Below are positions 9,294 through 18,884 of a stretch of 64,000 nt of DNA, piece by piece. Position 1 is the stretch's first letter, and each line of letters begins with the position of its first letter. The stretch is from contig NZ_AP027363.1 of the NCBI RefSeq assembly GCF_030295955.1, forward strand, positions 992,001-1,056,000, read 5' to 3'. The position numbers and the translations under genes are program-made. The notes under the pieces are model-generated. The model saw only the letters and a list, made by a program, of their open reading frames with translations. It made no database searches and was not told the DNA's origin. Origin of the DNA: Thalassotalea agarivorans. Its GTDB lineage: Bacteria > Pseudomonadota > Gammaproteobacteria > Enterobacterales > Alteromonadaceae.

Positions 9294-10673
9294 ATGCGTA
9301 AACTCTACCCGTCTCTGACGATGGCGGCGCTTACCGTTGCGCTCGCAGGTTGTATGCAAGGCGAGCAAGATGCAAAAGTCACTATCAATAAAAACCCATA
9401 CCCCAGTACTTACCAGCCCCTACCTCAAACCACGGTGTTAATAAATAACGCTACCGTGTTAACAGGTACTGGCACAAAAATAGAAAATGGTAGTGTATTG
9501 ATTAAAGATGGCGTTGTTGCCGCTGTAGGAGAAAACTTTACGGCAGAAGGTGCCACAGTTATTGATGCACAAGGCAAATGGGTAACTCCTGGCATTATCG
9601 ATGTGCACTCGCATTTGGGCGTTTATCCAAGCCCGTCAGTTGAATCGCATGCAGACGGCAATGAAATGACCGCACCGAATACATCAGAAGTTTGGGCGGA
9701 ACACAGTGTATGGCCCCAAGATCCAGGCTTTGAAGCAGCGCGCGCTGGTGGTATTACAACGCTACAAATTTTGCCAGGCTCTGCAAACTTGTTTGGTGGC
9801 CGAAGCGTAACCTTGCGCAATGTGCCTAGCCATACCATGCAAGGGATGAAATTCCCTGATGCACCATACGGCTTAAAAATGGCGTGTGGTGAAAACCCGA
9901 AACGTGTCTACGGCAGCCGAAAAATTTTACCATCGACTCGTATGGGTAACATGGCGGGATACCGCATGGCATGGTCCGAAGCAACTGAATATAAACGTGC
10001 TTGGGAAAAATACGACGCAGATTACGCAAAAGGTTTGAACCCAACGGCACCTGCTCGCGACATCGAATTAGATACCTTACGTGGTGTGCTAGATGGCGAA
10101 ATCATTATTCACAACCATTGCTACAAAGCGGAAGAAATGGCGATGATGATTGACCTTAGTAAAGAGTTTAATTATCACGCGGGCACATTCCACCACGCAA
10201 TTGAAGCCTATAAAATCGCTGATGACTTAGCCGAAAATGGTAATTGTGCTGCCATGTGGCCAGACTGGTGGGGCTTCAAAATGGAAGCGTACGACATGGT
10301 GCAAGAAAATGTTGCAATCGTCGACGCAAAACCAGGTTCATGTGCTGTTGTACATTCAGATTCAGCAAAAACGATTCAGCGTTTGAACCAAGAAGCAGGC
10401 AAAATTATGTATCGTGCCAATGAAAATGGTTTTGATATTACTGAAGAAGAAGCGATTGTTTGGATAACGTTAAACGCCGCAAAATCTCTTGGTATTGAAG
10501 ATAAAACAGGTAGTTTGGAAGTGGGTAAAGCAGGGGATGTCGTACTGTGGAACCAAAACCCATTTAGTGTATACGCACAAGCAGAGCAAGTATTCGTAGA
10601 TGGCGCTAAAGTGTACGATCGTTTTGATGAAACGTATCAAGCGAAAAGCGACTTTTTGTTGGGCCAGGAATAG
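9294..10673 (+). CDS. Amidohydrolase-family lipoprotein, metal site intact
   Basis: A 459-aa protein with a lipoprotein signal (LAGC lipobox at about residues 17-20) and an imidazolonepropionase-like amidohydrolase fold. The first metal-binding motif is intact (PGIIDVHSHLG), later His residues are present (NYHAGTFHH), and an Asp ligand motif VVHSDSA lies near residue 353. The C-terminal GSLEVGKAGDVVLW is the family's characteristic closing motif. It probably hydrolyses an imported peptide or cyclic amide in the periplasm; substrate unknown. It is followed without a gap by a second amidohydrolase, implying a two-gene operon. Confidence 0.88.
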   Translation: MRKLYPSLTMAALTVALAGCMQGEQDAKVTINKNPYPSTYQPLPQTTVLINNATVLTGTGTKIENGSVLIKDGVVAAVGENFTAEGATVIDAQGKWVTPGIIDVHSHLGVYPSPSVESHADGNEMTAPNTSEVWAEHSVWPQDPGFEAARAGGITTLQILPGSANLFGGRSVTLRNVPSHTMQGMKFPDAPYGLKMACGENPKRVYGSRKILPSTRMGNMAGYRMAWSEATEYKRAWEKYDADYAKGLNPTAPARDIELDTLRGVLDGEIIIHNHCYKAEEMAMMIDLSKEFNYHAGTFHHAIEAYKIADDLAENGNCAAMWPDWWGFKMEAYDMVQENVAIVDAKPGSCAVVHSDSAKTIQRLNQEAGKIMYRANENGFDITEEEAIVWITLNAAKSLGIEDKTGSLEVGKAGDVVLWNQNPFSVYAQAEQVFVDGAKVYDRFDETYQAKSDFLLGQE

Positions 10674-10688
10674 TTGAGGAATATGATC

Positions 10689-11906
10689 ATGAAAAACTTT
10701 AAAACATCTATCATTGCACTTGCTTTAGCTACTTCATTGCCAGCGGCTGCAGAAACTATTGCAATCACAAACGCGACACTGCACACAGTTACTGAACAGG
10801 GCGTTTTAGAAAATGCCACTATCGTGTTTGATCAAGACAAAATTATTGCCATCAATCCTGCGAAAGTTGAAGCTGAAACGATTATTGATGCGCAAGGTAA
10901 ACCGGTAACACCTGGCCTTATTGGTTCAATGAATCAAATCGGTTTGGTTGAAGTCGGTGCTGTTTCACGAACGCGTGATGCAGGCGATAAAAAAGCTGAT
11001 ATTACCTTTGATGCAAGTTTAGCATTCAACCCTAAATCAACGGTTATTCCTTATACGCGCAAAGGTGGAATTACGACTAATGTTGTCACTCCATATGGCG
11101 GCGACGATATGTTTAAGGGGCAAACATTTATCGTAGAGCTTAACGGTGAATTCGATAGTGTTGTTGCAGCAAACCAAGATGTATTGGTTGGTTTAGGCTC
11201 ATCTAGCAATGGTTCGCGCGCAATCAACATGCAAAAGCTAGATAAGAAATTAGCGGCGGCGAAAGAAGCATCGGCTAAAAAAGATGATGCAAAAATTAAA
11301 GACGCAGACAAGGTATTGCATGCGTTGTTAGCGAAGGAAAAAACGTTATTTGCTAACGTTGATCGCGCTAGCGACATTATGCAGCTGCTTGCCCTTAAAG
11401 AGCGATACGACATAAATCTAGTGCTAGTTGGCGCTGCTGATGCTGTGGTCGTTGCGCAAGATATAGCAAAAGCAAATGTACCTGTTGTTATGGATGCTAT
11501 GCGAAACCTACCGAATAGTTTTGATGCGCTGCATACAGGTTTAGACAATGCTGCGACACTTACTGCAGCGGGTGTAAAAGTTGCCTTTATGGTGACAGGT
11601 GATACACACAATGCGTATCAACTAAGGTTTAACGCAGGTAACGCGGTTGCTAATGGTCTTACAAAGCAGCAAGCACTTGAAGCTGTAACGGTTAATCCGG
11701 CACAAATCTATGGTGTAAATGCGGGGCAATTAGCGCCAGGTAAACGCGCTGACATTGTTATGTGGAGCAACGACCCATTTGAGCTAAGCACTAAAGTTGA
11801 GCAAATGTGGATTGATGGCGACGAGGTTTCAACACAAAGCCGCCAAGATAAACTGCGTGACCGTTATATTGCCGAATCAGATATGCCAAGATCTTATACT
11901 AAGTAA
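10689..11906 (+). CDS. Second amidohydrolase-family protein, degenerate metal motif
   Basis: The ATG at 10689 (MKNFKTSII) was preferred because TGAGGA at 10675-10680 sits 8 bases upstream; 10683 is an alternative. The 405-aa protein has a cleavable signal (ALATSLPAAAE) and an amidohydrolase-like beginning and end (PVTPGLIGSMNQIG; QLAPGKRADIVMW). Where the family carries DxHxH metal ligands, this protein has GSMNQ, so the main metal site looks lost. The central part has a Lys/Ala/Asp-rich helical insertion (about residues 185-225). It probably works as a non-catalytic or altered partner of the preceding enzyme. Confidence 0.85.
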   Translation: MKNFKTSIIALALATSLPAAAETIAITNATLHTVTEQGVLENATIVFDQDKIIAINPAKVEAETIIDAQGKPVTPGLIGSMNQIGLVEVGAVSRTRDAGDKKADITFDASLAFNPKSTVIPYTRKGGITTNVVTPYGGDDMFKGQTFIVELNGEFDSVVAANQDVLVGLGSSSNGSRAINMQKLDKKLAAAKEASAKKDDAKIKDADKVLHALLAKEKTLFANVDRASDIMQLLALKERYDINLVLVGAADAVVVAQDIAKANVPVVMDAMRNLPNSFDALHTGLDNAATLTAAGVKVAFMVTGDTHNAYQLRFNAGNAVANGLTKQQALEAVTVNPAQIYGVNAGQLAPGKRADIVMWSNDPFELSTKVEQMWIDGDEVSTQSRQDKLRDRYIAESDMPRSYTK

Positions 11907-11933
11907 TTAATTCTTAGCGCATATAATCCTAAG

Positions 11934-11967
11934 AAAAAAGAGCGACTTGTGTCGCTCTTTTTTTTTG
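11934..11967 (+). terminator. Rho-independent terminator after the amidohydrolase pair
   Basis: AAAAAAGAGCGAC and GTCGCTCTTTTTTTTT form a perfect stem with loop TTGT and a nine-T tract. Confidence 0.92.
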
Positions 11968-12026
11968 ATTTGGTTAAGATGAAAACAAGATACCTTAGGC
12001 ATATATCTCATTTTGGTAGCTGAGAC

Positions 12027-12905
12027 ATGAAAAATATAATGACAAAATCAGATGTTGGTGAAATCGTTCAAACCACATTAGCAGAGGGCTTTGAAGCATT
12101 AGTAGTTAAACATCAACATTGTAATGCCACGATAAGCCTCTACGGTGGGCAAATTCTACAATGGCACCCAAGTGAGCATAAGCCTGTGCTTTGGCTGAGC
12201 GACACAGCTATTTATCAGAAAAACAAAGGTATACGTGGCGGGATTCCTGTTTGTTGGCCTTGGTTCAGTGGCACGCTGCCTAATGCCGGCGCACATGGTT
12301 TTGCTCGCACAGCTACTTGGCAACTTAAAAGTGCTGACATAAACAGTGACTGTGTTGAAATCGTGCTGACTTTAGCGGGAAATAGTGAAAATCCGCATTG
12401 GCCGCATAGCTATTCTCTTACGCAAACTATCATTCTAGGCAAAGAGTTATCCCAGCGTATAGACTTCACTGTTGAAGATGAAACGTCACACGCAATGGTA
12501 CCTTTAAGCAATGCGTTTCATACCTACTTTTCGGTGAGCCATACCGACAATGTCACGGTTCCTGTATTAGACAATCAGCGATATGACTGCAAAGTAACGT
12601 GGCAAGACGGATTGGTAAACCCGCTGAAAAATGTCACAGGTTTTATTGACCGCATATACTATCAGCAAACCGCCGCAACGATTGTTGACCACAAGTGGCA
12701 GCGTAAGATCACGGTTGAGCCACTAAATACCCAGCAGATGGTATTGTGGAACCCTGGTAAAGAAAAAGTGGGTGAATTTAACGATATACACCCTAATGGC
12801 GAGACTGAATATGTATGCCTAGAACCGGCTAATGCATTTCTATCTGAAATTGAAGTAAACAAACGCTATTCAATAGGGCAAACTATTCGCGTTACAGCGA
12901 TCTAA
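12027..12905 (+). CDS. D-hexose-6-phosphate mutarotase (YeaD-like)
   Basis: A 292-aa aldose-1-epimerase-superfamily protein of the YeaD group. Typical motifs are GGQILQWHP near residue 40, IRGGIPVCWPWF near residue 75, and the substrate-binding histidines in GAHGFAR and NAFHTYFSV. It interconverts the alpha and beta anomers of glucose-6-phosphate and related sugars in the cytoplasm. A second start 12 bases in (MTKSDVG) is possible. It stands alone between a terminator and a thioredoxin-like gene. Confidence 0.9.
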   Translation: MKNIMTKSDVGEIVQTTLAEGFEALVVKHQHCNATISLYGGQILQWHPSEHKPVLWLSDTAIYQKNKGIRGGIPVCWPWFSGTLPNAGAHGFARTATWQLKSADINSDCVEIVLTLAGNSENPHWPHSYSLTQTIILGKELSQRIDFTVEDETSHAMVPLSNAFHTYFSVSHTDNVTVPVLDNQRYDCKVTWQDGLVNPLKNVTGFIDRIYYQQTAATIVDHKWQRKITVEPLNTQQMVLWNPGKEKVGEFNDIHPNGETEYVCLEPANAFLSEIEVNKRYSIGQTIRVTAI

Positions 12906-12931
12906 AAAAACAATAATAAAAAAGGGACTTT

Positions 12932-13450
12932 ATGAATTTTTTCGCGATTATATTTAGCGGTTTTGTACTGCTATCCAATCTTGCTTATGCAAATGACGCG
13001 CTCCAACAAGGTGACACACCACCAGACTATTTGGGGCGAGATAAAAACGGTGATGAGGTAAATATTAGTGCCTACAAGGGAAAGTTGGTTGTTGTCTCTT
13101 TTTGGGCATCTTGGTGCGGTCCATGCCGTAAAGAGTTTCCCTTTTTAGTTAACCTACAGAAATCTGCACCTGATAAAGTGCAAGTAGTACTAATTAATTA
13201 CAAAGAAGATCGCAAAATATTTCGAAAGCTAAGCCAACAATTTGGTGACAAGCTGTTAATTACCCATGATAGACGAGGCTCTATTGGTAAAACATTTAAT
13301 GTGCAAGGGCTACCGAATATGTTCGTCATTGACCAACAAGGGCTGTTGGCATACCACAATGTTGGCTATGGCGAATCTTCAATTGAGAAAATCGTTGGTC
13401 AATTAAATCAACTGATTGTTGAACATTCGAGGGCACAAGAAAGCGAGTAA
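12932..13450 (+). CDS. TlpA-like periplasmic thiol-disulfide oxidoreductase
   Basis: A 172-aa protein with a signal peptide (cleavage near AYA-ND, residue 20) and a thioredoxin fold carrying the redox motif WCGPC (C62 and C65) and a cis-Pro segment GLPNMFVID. TlpA/ResA-type proteins reduce specific disulfides outside the inner membrane, for instance in cytochrome c maturation. The client cannot be inferred here. RBS AAGGGAC lies just upstream of the ATG. Confidence 0.9.
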   Translation: MNFFAIIFSGFVLLSNLAYANDALQQGDTPPDYLGRDKNGDEVNISAYKGKLVVVSFWASWCGPCRKEFPFLVNLQKSAPDKVQVVLINYKEDRKIFRKLSQQFGDKLLITHDRRGSIGKTFNVQGLPNMFVIDQQGLLAYHNVGYGESSIEKIVGQLNQLIVEHSRAQESE

Positions 13451-13452
13451 GG

Positions 13453-14127
13453 CTATAAGGGCAAATGCTGTTGTAATATTTGCGCAGTAAAAGGGGTTTT
13501 TAAATAGAATCCGCGTGGCAGCGCAAAAAAAGGTTTACCTTGTTTGTCATATGCTTTCGTTTTCGCCTGACTATTGGCGGCTTTTGGTCTAAGTTGCATT
13601 ACCTGACCATGTTTTCCGGTAATATTTTCAACCTCCCCTAAGGCAATCATGTCGGTTAGCTCTTGCCAGTCATCACGCAGTAATTTTTCTTGTTCTTCGT
13701 CCATTTGCCAAAGAAACGGCGGAAAAACAATGCGATCGGTAATTGCTAAACTTGGCTCGGCAAGTATCGGCACCCAAAGCACATGATTAAGTTTTTGCCT
13801 TACATGCGACGATTGCCATGTTTGTCCCGTCATGCCTGTCAGCGGAGCAACGCATACAAAGGTTGTTTCTAGTGGTTTGCCAAAACGGTTAATAGGGATT
13901 GTTTTAAGTTCGATCCCCAGTAAGGTAAAGTCTGGCTCTGGTTTTGAACTGGCATCGGCGCCTAATACATACTCAAGTAAAACACCCATCCAGCCTTTTT
14001 CTTTGAGCAAATCTTCTGGTGTACCAAAGCCAAATCTTTCGGCAAGTTCACCTATGGTATGGCCCGCGATAGCGTTTGCCCTTTCCATTAATTCACCTTG
14101 TGTTGCAGGTGGTGAAGGTTTCAACAT
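13453..14127 (-). CDS. mutH: DNA mismatch repair endonuclease MutH
   Basis: 224 aa, normal family length. MutH nicks the unmethylated strand at hemimethylated GATC after recruitment by MutS/MutL. The catalytic D-x6-E-x-K motif is visible as D66, E73 and K75 (DFTLLGIELK), and the N-terminal PPATQGELMERANAIAGHTI is characteristic. Its presence implies Dam-directed repair in this organism. It is divergent from rppH, the arrangement also known in enterobacteria and vibrios, and ends two bases from the convergent thioredoxin-like gene. Confidence 0.96.
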   Translation of the reverse strand: MLKPSPPATQGELMERANAIAGHTIGELAERFGFGTPEDLLKEKGWMGVLLEYVLGADASSKPEPDFTLLGIELKTIPINRFGKPLETTFVCVAPLTGMTGQTWQSSHVRQKLNHVLWVPILAEPSLAITDRIVFPPFLWQMDEEQEKLLRDDWQELTDMIALGEVENITGKHGQVMQLRPKAANSQAKTKAYDKQGKPFFALPRGFYLKTPFTAQILQQHLPL

Positions 14128-14263
14128 GATAAGAACACATTTTTTAACGAATACAGCATATTATCTAGTTGCCGATTGATAGTTACAAGGGAAAGTTTTA
14201 TTTGCCCGAAAAGACGGTTTGTGGAAGAATGATTTCATCAAATAATATTTTTCAGGAGTTCCT

Positions 14264-14782
14264 GTGATCGATGCCGATGGCTTTAGAGCCAATGTCGGTA
14301 TAGTAATAATGAATAATCGGGGACAAGTATTTTGGGCAAGAAGGTTTGGACAACATTCCTGGCAGTATCCACAAGGTGGCGTAGATAAAGGCGAAACTGC
14401 CGAACAAACCATGTATCGAGAGCTTTATGAAGAAGTAGGATTAAAGCCTGAACATGTAAAAATAGTTGCGCAAACAAAGCATTGGCTGAAATACCGATTA
14501 CCGAAACGATTAATTAGGCACGACAGTACGCCCGTTTGTATCGGGCAAAAACAAAAGTGGTTTCTTTTACGTTTAACTGCAAAAGAAGCTGCAATAAACC
14601 TTATCCATAGTGATCATCCCGAGTTTGATGATTGGCGTTGGGTGAGTTACTGGTATCCAGTAAGACAAGTGGTCTCGTTCAAACGCGATGTGTATCGCAA
14701 AGTAATGAAAGAGTTCGCACAATATGCCATGCCTTTTCACCGCCATGACAAACGTCATGACCGACGTAGGCGTCGTAACTAG
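14264..14782 (+). CDS. rppH: RNA pyrophosphohydrolase RppH
   Basis: The 172-aa protein starts at a GTG (14264) with RBS CAGGAG at 14253-14258. The Nudix box [20 protein letters not shown] (residues 38-57) is complete, and the start [14 protein letters not shown] is nearly invariant in RppH. RppH removes pyrophosphate from the 5' end of mRNA to trigger RNase E decay. The C-terminal basic tail ([14 protein letters not shown]) is typical of gamma-proteobacterial RppH. Upstream of ptsP, as in E. coli. Confidence 0.96.
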   Translation: MIDADGFRANVGIVIMNNRGQVFWARRFGQHSWQYPQGGVDKGETAEQTMYRELYEEVGLKPEHVKIVAQTKHWLKYRLPKRLIRHDSTPVCIGQKQKWFLLRLTAKEAAINLIHSDHPEFDDWRWVSYWYPVRQVVSFKRDVYRKVMKEFAQYAMPFHRHDKRHDRRRRRN

Positions 14783-14804
14783 TTGTTATTGCTATACTAA
14801 AATA

Positions 14805-14866
14805 CAAACGGCTTCACACCATAGCGCCTTTTATAAGCGCTAAATTTTTGGTGCAGAGGCCGTTTG
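14805..14866 (+). other. Two-tier hairpin between rppH and ptsP
   Basis: CAAACGGC (14805-14812) pairs with GCCGTTTG (14859-14866). Inside it, ACACCA can pair with TGGTGC, and an inner hairpin TAGCGC/GCGCTA surrounds CTTTTATAA. There is no long T-run, so it could be a structured RNA element or a weak terminator of rppH. Evidence is base pairing by eye only. Confidence 0.45.
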
Positions 14867-14905
14867 CTTGTTTCTCACGCAAGGTGAGTAAAAATAAGGG
14901 AGTCT

Positions 14906-17176
14906 ATGTTAAATACATTGCGCAGGATTGTATTGGAATTTAGTCAAGACGCTGAGTTAAATTCTGCGTTGTCTCGACTTGTTTCCCAAGTAAAAAGCGC
15001 AATGACAACCGATTGTTGTTCAATCTATATTGCAGACTACCAAAAACAGCATTTTTTATTGGTCGCCTCTGATGGTCTAGCTAAAGAGTCAGTTGGCCGC
15101 ACAAGTATTGGTTTTAATGAAGGCTTGGTTGGCCTTGTTGGCCAGCGAGAAGAGCCGCTTAATATTGCCAATGCCCAGCAACATCCACACTTTATTCACG
15201 CCCCAGAAGTAAAAGAAGATGATCTAAATGCCTTTTTAGGTACACCGATTATCCACCAGCGCAGAGTGCTTGGTATTCTCTCCATCCAGCAACAAAATGC
15301 ACGTAATTTCACCGAAACAGAAGAAGCGTTTTTGGTGACCTTATCGGCGCAGCTCGCTACAGCTATAGCTAATGCTGAAGCACGCGGTGTGATAGATCAA
15401 AACCAAGAGCAGGGCATTAAGCATATACAAGCTATTCCCGGTGCACCAGGTATTGCATTAGGCTACACCCATGTGTGTTACCCAAGAGCAGACATTGGCA
15501 ATGTGTCTTTGCGAAAGCAAGACGACGTGGTTGTTGAATTGCAGCGTTTTAGTGACGCAGTAAAGGCAACTAAAGCTGATTTTGTTGATATGGCGAGCAA
15601 ACTCTCACATGTGATTAGTGACAACAGCCTCGATATTTTTGAGGTATACAAACAACTGCTTGATAGTGAACATTTTGTCGCTGAAGTGGCAGAGCACATT
15701 CAGCAAAACTGGTCGGCCGAAAGTGCTTTGAAGCAAGTTATTGATAAGTATACCGTCCAGTTTGAAGCGCTAGAAGATGCTTATCTGCGCGAGCGCGCAA
15801 GTGATATTAGAGACCTAGGTAATCGGTTACTGCTTAACTTACAACAACTAGGTAACGAGACTGAAAAGTTACCAGAACAGTTTATATTGATTGCGGAAGA
15901 GGTAACGGCTTCTCTAATTGCTGAATATCAGCACCATGGCTTATTGGCCATCGTTTCATTGTCGGGTTCTAACAATTCCCATGCAGCAATTCTTGCACGT
16001 GCCATAGGTTTGCCCGCGATAATGGGCTTAGAAAATGTGCCACTAAACGTGCTGCAAGATAAAAAGGCAATTGTTGATGGCTATTCAGGGGAGTTTTTTC
16101 TTGCGCCAAGCGACTCGTTGCAGCGTGAATACCAATTATTAATTGATGAAGAAACGCAATTAGCAGATAAGGTACGCCAAGTAAAAGATTTACCGGCAAT
16201 TACCCGTGACGGTAAAGCCGTAGAGCTAATGTTAAACGCGGGATTATCAACCGGTTTTGAGCACTCCAAAAGTGCTGGCGCTGTTGGTGTAGGACTTTAC
16301 AGAACCGAAATTCCATTTATGAATCGTAGCTGTTTTCCTTCTGAATTGGAGCAGACACAGTTGTACGAGCAAGTGCTCGATGCCTTTCCTAAAAAGCCAG
16401 TCACTATGCGTACATTGGATGTTGGCGGCGATAAGTCTTTACCCTATTTCCCAATTGAAGAAGACAACCCATTTCTTGGTTGGCGCGGCATCAGAATTAC
16501 GCTAGATCATCCGGAAATCTTCTTGCTTCAAGTACGTGCAATGATGCGTGCTAACGCCCACCATCAAAACTTAGAAATCATGCTACCCATGATCAGCAAT
16601 GTCGGTGAAGTGGATGAGGCTAACCGCCTGATTAATCAAGCGTATTATGAGTTAAGTAGTGAGCTTGGCTCTGTTAATGGCAAGCCATTAACTAAGCCGA
16701 AAGTAGGTATCATGATTGAAGTGCCTGCTGTCATTTTTCAAATGAAAGAGCTTGCCAGCCGGGTAGACTTTTTCTCTGTAGGTAGTAATGACCTAACCCA
16801 GTATTTACTGGCAGTCGATCGCAACAATGCGCGTGTGTCAGAGCTTTATGATGCCTACCATCCCGCGGTATTGAGGGCGCTCAATGCTATTGCACAAGAA
16901 TCCAGTGAATTGTTGGTACCGCTAAGTTTATGTGGAGAGCTGGCGAGTGAACCAGCAGGTGCTATTCTTTTATTAGCAATGGGTTATGACAAACTTAGTA
17001 TGAACCCGCACAACATTGCTAGAGTGAAGTGGATTATTCGCCATATCGAATACCAAAGAGCAAAAATAATATTATCGCACGTAATGACTTTTTCAACAGC
17101 CAAACAGGTACATACATACTTAAATGAACAGCTAGAGCAAATGGGGCTTGGTGGCTTCGTTCGCGCTGGTATGTAA
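14906..17176 (+). CDS. ptsP: PtsP, enzyme I of the nitrogen phosphotransferase system
   Basis: 756 aa. Domains in order: an N-terminal GAF domain (about residues 10-160), the PEP-utilising N-terminal region, the swivelling His domain with phospho-acceptor H359 in GSNNSHAAI, and the PEP-binding TIM barrel with GVGLYRTEIPFM, TMRTLDVGGDK and LSLCGELA. It takes phosphate from PEP and passes it to NPr and EIIA-Ntr, linking nitrogen and potassium state to regulation. Two bases separate it from the TauE/SafE gene. Confidence 0.96.
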   Translation: MLNTLRRIVLEFSQDAELNSALSRLVSQVKSAMTTDCCSIYIADYQKQHFLLVASDGLAKESVGRTSIGFNEGLVGLVGQREEPLNIANAQQHPHFIHAPEVKEDDLNAFLGTPIIHQRRVLGILSIQQQNARNFTETEEAFLVTLSAQLATAIANAEARGVIDQNQEQGIKHIQAIPGAPGIALGYTHVCYPRADIGNVSLRKQDDVVVELQRFSDAVKATKADFVDMASKLSHVISDNSLDIFEVYKQLLDSEHFVAEVAEHIQQNWSAESALKQVIDKYTVQFEALEDAYLRERASDIRDLGNRLLLNLQQLGNETEKLPEQFILIAEEVTASLIAEYQHHGLLAIVSLSGSNNSHAAILARAIGLPAIMGLENVPLNVLQDKKAIVDGYSGEFFLAPSDSLQREYQLLIDEETQLADKVRQVKDLPAITRDGKAVELMLNAGLSTGFEHSKSAGAVGVGLYRTEIPFMNRSCFPSELEQTQLYEQVLDAFPKKPVTMRTLDVGGDKSLPYFPIEEDNPFLGWRGIRITLDHPEIFLLQVRAMMRANAHHQNLEIMLPMISNVGEVDEANRLINQAYYELSSELGSVNGKPLTKPKVGIMIEVPAVIFQMKELASRVDFFSVGSNDLTQYLLAVDRNNARVSELYDAYHPAVLRALNAIAQESSELLVPLSLCGELASEPAGAILLLAMGYDKLSMNPHNIARVKWIIRHIEYQRAKIILSHVMTFSTAKQVHTYLNEQLEQMGLGGFVRAGM

Positions 17177-17178
17177 GT

Positions 17179-17976
17179 ATGGTCGAAATATTTCTGATCT
17201 GTCTTGCCATAGGAAGCTTGGTAGGCTTTCTTGCGGGGCTTTTGGGAATAGGCGGTGGGCTAATCATTGTGCCCGCGCTAATCAAAATATTACCTTTTGT
17301 TGTTACCGATAAAGAGCTGGTGATGCCAATGGCACTGGCGACTTCGCTGGCAACTATCGTGGTCACTACGGTATCGGCAGCCATTGCTCATCACATCAAT
17401 AAAAATATTCCTTGGAAAGAGACAAAACAGTTGATGTTTTTTGTTGGCAGTGGCGCATTATTAGGTGCCTTTATTGCCGACGGATTATCATCTAAAACAC
17501 TAGAATACTTCTTTGCCTCTAGTGTCTTTCTATTGTCGCTTTATATGTTCTTTTCACTGCGCGCAGCAACAGAGCGTGAAGTAACTTCTACCGCTGTTTA
17601 TCAAACTATCGCCTTTTTTACTGGTATTGCGGCCAGCTTAATGGGGATCTCTGGCGGCGCGATTTTGATTCCAGCTCTTACCTTTTGTGGTATGTCGATT
17701 CGTTTAGCTATCGGGATTTCCACCGTATGTGGCATGATGGTGGCCTTGTTTGGTTCGTTTGGCTACATTATCTCTGGTTTAGGGCACCCGAATTTACCGG
17801 CTTGGAGCTTAGGCTATGTTTATTTGCCTGCGTTGCTAGGAATATCGATTTCGTCAACGTTATTCGCACCAAAAGGCGTGCGACTAGCAGCAAGGCTTCC
17901 GGTACGTCGATTGAAAAAAATATTCGCTAGTTTTCTGATGTTAGTTGCTATCGAAATTGTCTTAACGAGCAGTTAG
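17179..17976 (+). CDS. TauE/SafE family sulfite/sulfoacetate-exporter-like permease
   Basis: A 265-aa membrane protein with about eight hydrophobic helices arranged as two halves. Each half has the family's glycine motif (GLLGIGGGLIIVPAL near residue 21 and SLMGISGGAILIPAL near residue 153). The family moves organosulfonates or other small anions. It sits between ptsP and lgt; the two-base gap to ptsP suggests cotranscription. Substrate unknown. Confidence 0.9.
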   Translation: MVEIFLICLAIGSLVGFLAGLLGIGGGLIIVPALIKILPFVVTDKELVMPMALATSLATIVVTTVSAAIAHHINKNIPWKETKQLMFFVGSGALLGAFIADGLSSKTLEYFFASSVFLLSLYMFFSLRAATEREVTSTAVYQTIAFFTGIAASLMGISGGAILIPALTFCGMSIRLAIGISTVCGMMVALFGSFGYIISGLGHPNLPAWSLGYVYLPALLGISISSTLFAPKGVRLAARLPVRRLKKIFASFLMLVAIEIVLTSS

Positions 17977-18056
17977 AAACCTTTAGCTATTATTGACTAA
18001 AAAGTGCATAATCTAGAGAGTAATTTATACCCCTTTTTTCAGGATAAAAATAACAA

Positions 18057-18884
18057 ATGGCTGCAGACTATCTTCAGTTTCCAGTAATAGATCCCGTCAT
18101 CGTATCTTTAGGTCCAATCGCATTGCGATGGTATGGCCTGATGTATTTGATTGGGTTTGTTTTTGCATTAATACTGGCCAACAAACAAGCAGATAATAGC
18201 AAGGGTCTTTGGACTCGCGATCAAGTGAGCGACCTACTATTTTACGGCTTTTTAGGTGTCGTCCTAGGTGGCCGCGTTGGTTATGTGTTGTTCTATCAGT
18301 TTGAACTCTTTGTTGCTGACCCACTGTACCTATTCAAAATATGGGAAGGTGGCATGTCGTTTCATGGTGGACTGCTTGGCGTTATTACTGCTATCTACTT
18401 ATTTGCCCGTAAAACCAATAAAGGCTTTTTAGCAGTCGGTGACTTTGTCGCGCCATTGGTTCCTATTGGGCTTGGCTTAGGACGCATAGGTAACTTCATT
18501 AACAGTGAGCTTTGGGGGCGTCAAACAGACGTGCCATGGGCTTTTGTATTTCCAACCGACCCACTGCAAGTGCCAAGACATCCGTCACAACTTTACGAAT
18601 TTGCCTTAGAAGGCGTTGTCCTGTTTGCTATTTTGTATTGGCTGGCACGCAAACCTCGTCCATTAGGCTTACTTTCTGGTGTGTTTTTAATCGGTTATGG
18701 CGCGTTCAGAATGTTCGTAGAATTGTTCCGTGAACCTGATGCACATTTAGGGTTCTATTTTGAATTTATTTCGATGGGGCAGTTGCTTAGTTTACCTATG
18801 GTACTTGCCGGTATCTTGGTGATATACCTAGGCCACATTGTTGAGGAAAAACAAAAGATTTCAGCTAGGAATAAAAAGAAATGA
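18057..18884 (+). CDS. lgt: Prolipoprotein diacylglyceryl transferase Lgt
   Basis: 275 aa with seven membrane helices. The family motifs MSFHGGLLG (HGG at 103-105) and [14 protein letters not shown] are present. Lgt transfers diacylglycerol from phosphatidylglycerol to the lipobox Cys of lipoproteins. Its stop overlaps the next start by ATGA (18881-18884), giving the conserved lgt-thyA pair. Confidence 0.97.
   Translation: MAADYLQFPVIDPVIVSLGPIALRWYGLMYLIGFVFALILANKQADNSKGLWTRDQVSDLLFYGFLGVVLGGRVGYVLFYQFELFVADPLYLFKIWEGGMSFHGGLLGVITAIYLFARKTNKGFLAVGDFVAPLVPIGLGLGRIGNFINSELWGRQTDVPWAFVFPTDPLQVPRHPSQLYEFALEGVVLFAILYWLARKPRPLGLLSGVFLIGYGAFRMFVELFREPDAHLGFYFEFISMGQLLSLPMVLAGILVIYLGHIVEEKQKISARNKKK

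Noticed and set aside
11051-11611. A 186-codon open frame on the minus strand
   Set aside because: It lies wholly inside the amidohydrolase gene on the opposite strand, is Ser/Ala-rich like other antisense shadows, and has no family features.
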